In this document: piece after piece, positions 59,356 through 64,000 of the stretch | Layout: each line of letters begins with the position of its first letter | Position numbering within the stretch: position 1 is the first letter of the stretch | From: Trichopria drosophilae | Lineage: Eukaryota; Arthropoda; Insecta; Hymenoptera; Diapriidae | NCBI GenBank assembly: GCA_030407085.1 | Contig: CM059582.1 | Span: 199,066,001-199,130,000 of the forward strand | Reading direction: 5' to 3' | Length of the DNA: 64,000 nucleotides | Notes under the pieces: generated by a model | What the model was told of the DNA's origin: nothing | The model's database searches: none | The model's input: the letters and a program-made list of their open reading frames with translations, nothing else | Made by a program: the position numbers and the translations under genes

Positions 59356-60265
59356 AATCAACTATTTCTTTTTGCCGGTGTATAAAAAATCGTTCGACAA
59401 TATTTTATTAAAATACGAGTTTAATCTATTAAAACAAGTATAAGATTAATAACTTTATATCATTACTAATTTAACAACTATGAAATTTTGTAGTAAACTC
59501 CATCATAATTTTTAAAATCATGTCATGCAGAGCCAACAATTGGCAATACATTATTACATTTTTATTTAGATGGCACCTCATCGATAAGATTTGCATTACA
59601 ATATACGAGCCAACTAAATATATACTCATAGCCTAATATTATTTTAAGTAACACACTGCGAGCTACAGCTTTTCACATTGTTAATTTTACTATTATCATA
59701 ATTTATAACATTTATTACCATGTCTTCATAATTCCATTAACCTTCCTTTTCTCTCTGTTTAGATATAAAAATAATAGGGCGCATTTATTTTAATTTACTA
59801 AATTAGTTTTAAACAGGGACCATACGGGCGCACGACAAAAATAGGTTAAGTTCTGTCGGCGAACAAACCAGAAAAAAATATAGGTTAATAACATTTCCAA
59901 TATAAGTTAAACTAAAGATAGCGAAGAAAGGAAAATAATTTACAATTGTGAGAGCTTTAAAACGGGAAATCGTTAATTTTTTATAACTAATTTTTCGTCT
60001 CACGGGAATGCAATACGGCCCATTATGTAACTGTTTTCCGGGTCGAAATCCTATGATTCCATATCAGTAATGGTAATGAAAATTCCGCGCATGATCAATC
60101 AACATCTCTTTCATTTTCGGAGAGTTTTTTCGTACTTTCGACCCTCCTGACCTAATGAAATCCATCTACAACGCGCAGGCGCATCTCGATAACATCGAAA
60201 CTCGAATTTTCCGTAACAATTACCACCATACATCAAAAACTCGCAGCGATTAGTCACGTGTCAAA
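59356..60265. other. AT-rich spacer, then more balanced unique sequence
   Basis: 59,356-60,000 is AT-rich with nothing seen. 60,010-60,240 is notably balanced in composition (GCGCAGGCGCATCTCGATAA near 60,175) and not repetitive within the window. It may be old flanking DNA of the next element or a conserved patch. All frames have stops. Confidence 0.45.
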
Positions 60266-61360
60266 ATGTATAAATTTGGGTAAACCTTCGGATGGCGCAC
60301 CTGTTCGAAATCGAAAAATCGACAAGGTGCATTTGCTGTATTTTGGCCTCCTGAAAACGAATATCATATCAAAATTTGGCGCTCAGCAGTATCTTGGCCG
60401 CTGTTACGAAAAAACAGCCAAAAAATGCGGCTTTTTTTTTAGTTTTTTGCATATATCATAAAAAGTACGAACCTTGCGAAAAAATGTTTCAAACAAAAAA
60501 TGTAGAGCATGAAATTCTGTACAAAAAAGGTTTAATACATTTGTGTCCTAATCCCAACAGAAAGCCCGAAAAATATTGATGAAAGTGAATAATTATTCGT
60601 CTGGGTGTCTTGTGTTTGTAGTAAAGAGGGGGTCTGGGAGGCGGAGTCTAATCTAACCTCCAACCATTCAGATAGCACATGGGTTTAATTATCATTCATA
60701 CCTCTGTGGTTGGAGGTTAGGTTAGTATAATAAGGGGGGTCTGGGGAGCGGAGTCCCCCAGCACGCAAGCAACCCTATGTCCACGTATTGTTTGAGGCAA
60801 AGGTCATTTGACTAAAGGAAAGAATCAATTGCAAATGGCAATGATAATGAGTGGACCTAGGGATGCTTGCGTGCTGGGGGGGCTCCGCCCCCCCCCCAGA
60901 CCCCCCTTATATACTAACCTAACATCCAACCACAGAGGTATGACTGATAATTAAACCCATGTGCTATCTGAATGGTTGGAGGTTAGTTTTAATCGATTAG
61001 GAAATTATTTCTACCTAGTACCAGGTAGAAACCCATCATGTCAATGTTCATCCCTCATTTACGGGCTTGCTGTCGCAATTACGAACAAAATGTATACAAC
61101 CTTTTTTATCGAAAATTTTGTGCTCTACAACTTTTGTTGGAAATATTTTGTGGTCCGATGCATATTTTTCGACATAAATGCAAAAGACTAAAAAAAACAC
61201 GTTCTTTGCTATTTTTTTAAGATAGTGGCTTTAATACACCCAACCGCCAATTTTTATTGCGATATTCGTTATCAAGAGGCCAAAATACATCGAAAACATG
61301 TGGCCGATTTTTTTATTTCAAACAGGTGCGTCATCCGAAGGTTTACCAAAATTTGTTAAA
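60266..61360. mobile_element. 1.1-kb outer foldback hosting a nested foldback
   Basis: The outer left arm (about 60,266-60,595) is the inverse of the outer right arm (about 61,035-61,360). Shared blocks include GGTAAACCTTCGGATG, GCACCTGTT, TGTATTTTGGCCTC, TTTTTTAGT, TTTTGCAT, TGTAGAGCA and GATAAAAAAGGTT-like sequence. Identity looks like 65-75%, so this element is old. Its loop contains the younger element at 60,653-60,986. Short frames on the plus strand of both arms are not genes. Confidence 0.75.
60653..60986. mobile_element. Young nested foldback with G-run arms
   Basis: The left arm (60,653-60,776) starts CTAACCTCCAACCATTCAGA and the right arm (60,861-60,986) is its inverse, with very few differences over about 125 bp. 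The inner part is AGGGGGGTCTGGGG, a GGAGTCCCCC / GGAGCCCCCCC segment and AGCACGCAAGCA. The loop is about 85 bp. A direct partial copy of the G-rich core (GGGGTCTGGGAGGCGGAGTC) lies immediately outside at 60,629. High arm identity means recent insertion or gene conversion between arms. Confidence 0.8.
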
Positions 61361-62339
61361 AAATCTCTCGTCCTACTAATTACAGATGCACTTGAGACGA
61401 AAAATATCGTGCATGACAACCATCGAAAGTTGGCGACTGCACTCGTGTGACTGTACTATTACATTAAAACAGACTTTTGTTTTTAACTATAATGTCAGTA
61501 TATTTTTTATTTAGTATAGTACAAATTTGGCTATGTTTACACTAGTTTTCTATTTTTCCTGGCTTCATACAGAAAGCGCAAAGAAAATATTATTCTTTCT
61601 ATTTTCATTTTTCTGTCAAATGACCGCACATACTGAGAAATATACATTTATTTTTAATTTATTATTTCCGAACGGTCATGAACTTCTTTTCTCTTACAGC
61701 AAATACTTTTATTCAAAACTTTAGTAGTTTAATTGAAACAATCCAAAGTTAAGATTTTCAAAAAAAATGAGGACCATTACAGTAAAAAAATTCGACGTGA
61801 CAGAAGTCGAACCCAGAACCTTTCGATTGGAAAAAATTTGTATATTTTTCCAAGTAAATTTACAACATTTCTCATAGAGCAGATGATTATCTTTGTTGTT
61901 TATTGTTTCAACGCCAAAAAGTTGGTTATTAAATTTACTAAACAATACGGGGAACACTTAAAATAACCGACACTTTGTTCTGTTTTGAATTATCGGAGTT
62001 TAAAAGTGTTTTCTAATGTCCCGATTTGGATTTTCCCAAATTTGTCCTTCAAGAAATCCCCATCATGCGAATGTCGATGATTTTAGAAGTTAATCTCCAA
62101 AAAATCTCTAGATCTTCAAGAAATAATGTATGATGTATCACATAAACACAGAATACGAAACAACATTAATTACTTGTAATAATTCTCAAAAATGATTGTA
62201 AAAAATATAAATATTTAAAAAATTTGCAAAACTATGTCATAACCTCTCGGATAAACGCATGACCATGTGCCTTTTGCAAGAGCGTTTAAACAATTTTGTA
62301 AAGGCTCAAGGAAAAAAGTCTTTTGTAAACTCAATTTCT
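61361..62339. other. AT-rich spacer
   Basis: Overlapping 77- and 78-aa frames at 61,721-61,966 lie on opposite strands and are unsupported. A weak tRNA-like fragment is listed separately. Confidence 0.5.
61785..61832 (-). repeat. Possible tRNA-derived SINE fragment
   Basis: On the minus strand, CGAAAGGTTCTGGGTTCGAC followed by TTCTGTCACGTCGAA resembles the variable-loop/T-arm (B-box) end of a tRNA-derived SINE. The T-stem is not well paired and no A-box is found at the proper distance, so this is a decayed fragment or a chance match. Confidence 0.25.
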
Positions 62340-63150
62340 GAATATGTAAAATGGAACGAAATGTCGAATGAAAGAAATGGTAAGAAGGTAGAGGGGGAGC
62401 ATGGAAGGGGAAGGAACAAAAGATCGTATGGAAAACGTAAGAATGCTCTTAAAGGGAGGTCCGACGATAAGAGGAGAGAAGGAACGAGGAAATGCCAAAA
62501 GAGAATACGAATGGCAATTGTCAAAAAAACGATATTGTAAAGAATAAAATCAAGAGAGCGGACGAGAGAATTATTGCTGCCGGGGAATGAGGGACGGGAC
62601 CTTTCCGAGAGGGTGAGTGAAAAAGGAGTTTAACTACGACCAGGAACCACCAGGAGGGAGTGAGAGGGTGCCAGACAAAGACAGATCGAGAGAGGGCAAA
62701 AAGAGAGCGTGAGAGAAAGAGGGATCTATAGATCCTACACTACAGGCTTTAGACGAAGAGAAAAAGGGAACGAAACAGATCGAAGGACAGGTATAGACCA
62801 GAGAGCAAGAGAGAGAAGGGAAAAGAAAGAGAAAATAGATGAATGAAGGAAAAGGAGACCGAGGGAGAAGTGACCGTAAAAGGGTCGTATACCTAAAATT
62901 CAACGAGAAAAGCGATATGCCAATAAATATTTCAATAAAAAGACACGATAAAGACGGAAAAGAGACGATCCTATACAAAGAAATGTTAAATAAACTCACA
63001 TCTAAAAAATAGCTGAATTGTTATTTTCTTAAATTTAATGGTTTTCGAGGATGACATTGCGTAATAAATGAATCTTCGAGATAAAAGAAAAAGTACAAAT
63101 TAAACCATGGCGCTAGGTAGATGAGGCCTCGGGAGGAAGAGAAAGGCATT
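62340..63150 (+). other. GA-rich island
   Basis: Plus strand is almost continuously purine-rich at 62,380-62,880 (for example AGAGAGCAAGAGAGAGAAGG), with a GC-richer patch near 62,570-62,660. The CT-rich 121-aa minus-strand frame and the Arg/Lys-rich 93-aa plus-strand frame are consequences of this composition. Same class as the islands at 38.1 and 50.6 kb. Confidence 0.5.
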
Positions 63151-64000
63151 GATCAATTGATGCGATTTATTAACTTTCCCAGCTATTTAGTGAACATAAA
63201 CATGAACGAGCTATTCAATTAATTTTAACTCCTGATACAAATCACGCGTTCATTCAAAATATAAATTGCGTTTCAACAGCAGTATTCATAATTGTACACG
63301 AGTGCCACCACACACACACACGCGCGCGATGCGCTATTTTCAAACATCAGTTATTCATTGTTTTATTCGTCGACGGTGGAATAAAAATTCGCAGAAATGC
63401 ATGCAGAAAAATGCAGACTCGAGGAAACATTTTAAAACAATATCTTGGAAAGTGGAGGGGACGAAGACAATACCCTGAACGAAGACGGGATTCAAAAGCA
63501 GACCAGCCGAAGGTGACGTGTCATTATTACTCGATCAAACGCGGAAACAATTAACAATATGAGGATACCGTAAAGAAAAGGGCAGGTATAAAGTACCTAC
63601 ATTCTAAGAAAACAATTAACGGATGAAAACGATAATAGCTGCATAGAAAATAATGACCTCGTCGAATGAACAAAGAGAACCTTATTGAACTTGACAAGAC
63701 GATAGAACGAAAGAAGAATACCTTCTTAACGATCTGAACGTTTTGAAATCGTGATTAGAGAAGTAAACCGAAAAACATTCGGTGGTGAACAAATGTTGTT
63801 TTTTAGATCTGCCTTTACAAAATTTCCAAATTATGATTGGTTCAAGGATAAAAGAAAAGATTAGTCATGATTCTCCAATACCACGACGGAAAGAAATTGG
63901 AGTCATTACTAATTTAAGTTTGCTGCCGGAAGTTAGTTGCTACAAAGTTAAGCCTGAGTTCCAAAAGTTTAACATTCACAGTTAAAAATTAAAACTCATG
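63151..64000. other. Spacer with a CA/CG dinucleotide run
   Basis: CACACACACACACGCGCGCG lies at about 63,308-63,328. The remainder is moderately AT-rich, purine-leaning DNA. Two short plus-strand frames (63,266 and 63,782) are unsupported; the second runs close to the window edge and could in principle be part of something continuing beyond it. Confidence 0.4.

Noticed and set aside
62259..62999. 93-, 72- and 121-codon frames
   Set aside because: Lys/Arg-Gly-rich and Leu/Ser/Phe/Pro-rich products of the purine island and its complement.
1..64000. Prokaryotic features (operons, CRISPR, IS elements) or a full-length transposase or reverse transcriptase
   Set aside because: None seen on either strand. 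Coding density, splice-like signals and element types are eukaryotic, and all recognisable transposon proteins are broken fragments.

Overview
This window looks like non-coding nuclear DNA from an arthropod, most likely an insect. It is strongly AT-rich. Long open frames are rare outside a few GC-richer islands. There is no operon, ribosome-binding-site or CRISPR structure. What is recognisable is eukaryotic: Penelope-like retroelement remnants, many short inverted-repeat (MITE/foldback) elements, short runs of the insect telomere pentamer TTAGG, and one exon-like frame with a splice acceptor and a poly(A) signal. The abundance of GGTTAGG pieces and of GA/CT-rich islands would suit Hymenoptera, but I cannot fix the order from sequence alone.

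Layout. Positions 1-13,000 are AT-rich spacer with three small inverted-repeat elements (4,740; 9,195; 11,201) and tandem or dispersed repeats. Positions 13,050-14,640 hold a convergent pair of CTCF-like motifs and a pyrimidine-rich GC island. Positions 16,030-16,810 are a TTAA-flanked (piggyBac-type) non-autonomous element inside a GAGCTCTTAA repeat. Positions 25,827-26,822 are a near-complete 1-kb hairpin. At 27,294-27,546 (minus strand) lies the best protein-coding candidate, a terminal exon with an acidic Asn/Asp-rich C-terminus; its gene would extend to the right, in very large introns or beyond the window. Positions 29,481-36,736 are dense in foldbacks and include a decayed Penelope-like element (33,400-34,490) that keeps a hammerhead-ribozyme-like core and has two MITEs nested in its 3' part. 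Positions 39,295-42,538 carry further MITEs and a second decayed Penelope-like GIY-YIG fragment.

The most unusual structure is at 47,490-53,250. It is a tandem array built from two monomer types (about 255 bp and about 179 bp), saturated on both strands with AACCAAA/TTTGGTT. The 255-bp type carries a recurrent 18-bp near-palindrome. A GC-rich, GA-rich island (49,945-51,290) splits the array. A second notable structure is at 60,266-61,360: an old foldback whose loop has received a young, almost perfect foldback with G-run motifs.

There is little to say about genes working together. The window is probably intergenic to the left of 27 kb and intronic or intergenic to the right. Its story is repeated colonisation by elements that form long hairpins, any of which would yield double-stranded RNA if transcribed. 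Boundaries, periods and identities were worked out by eye and are approximate.
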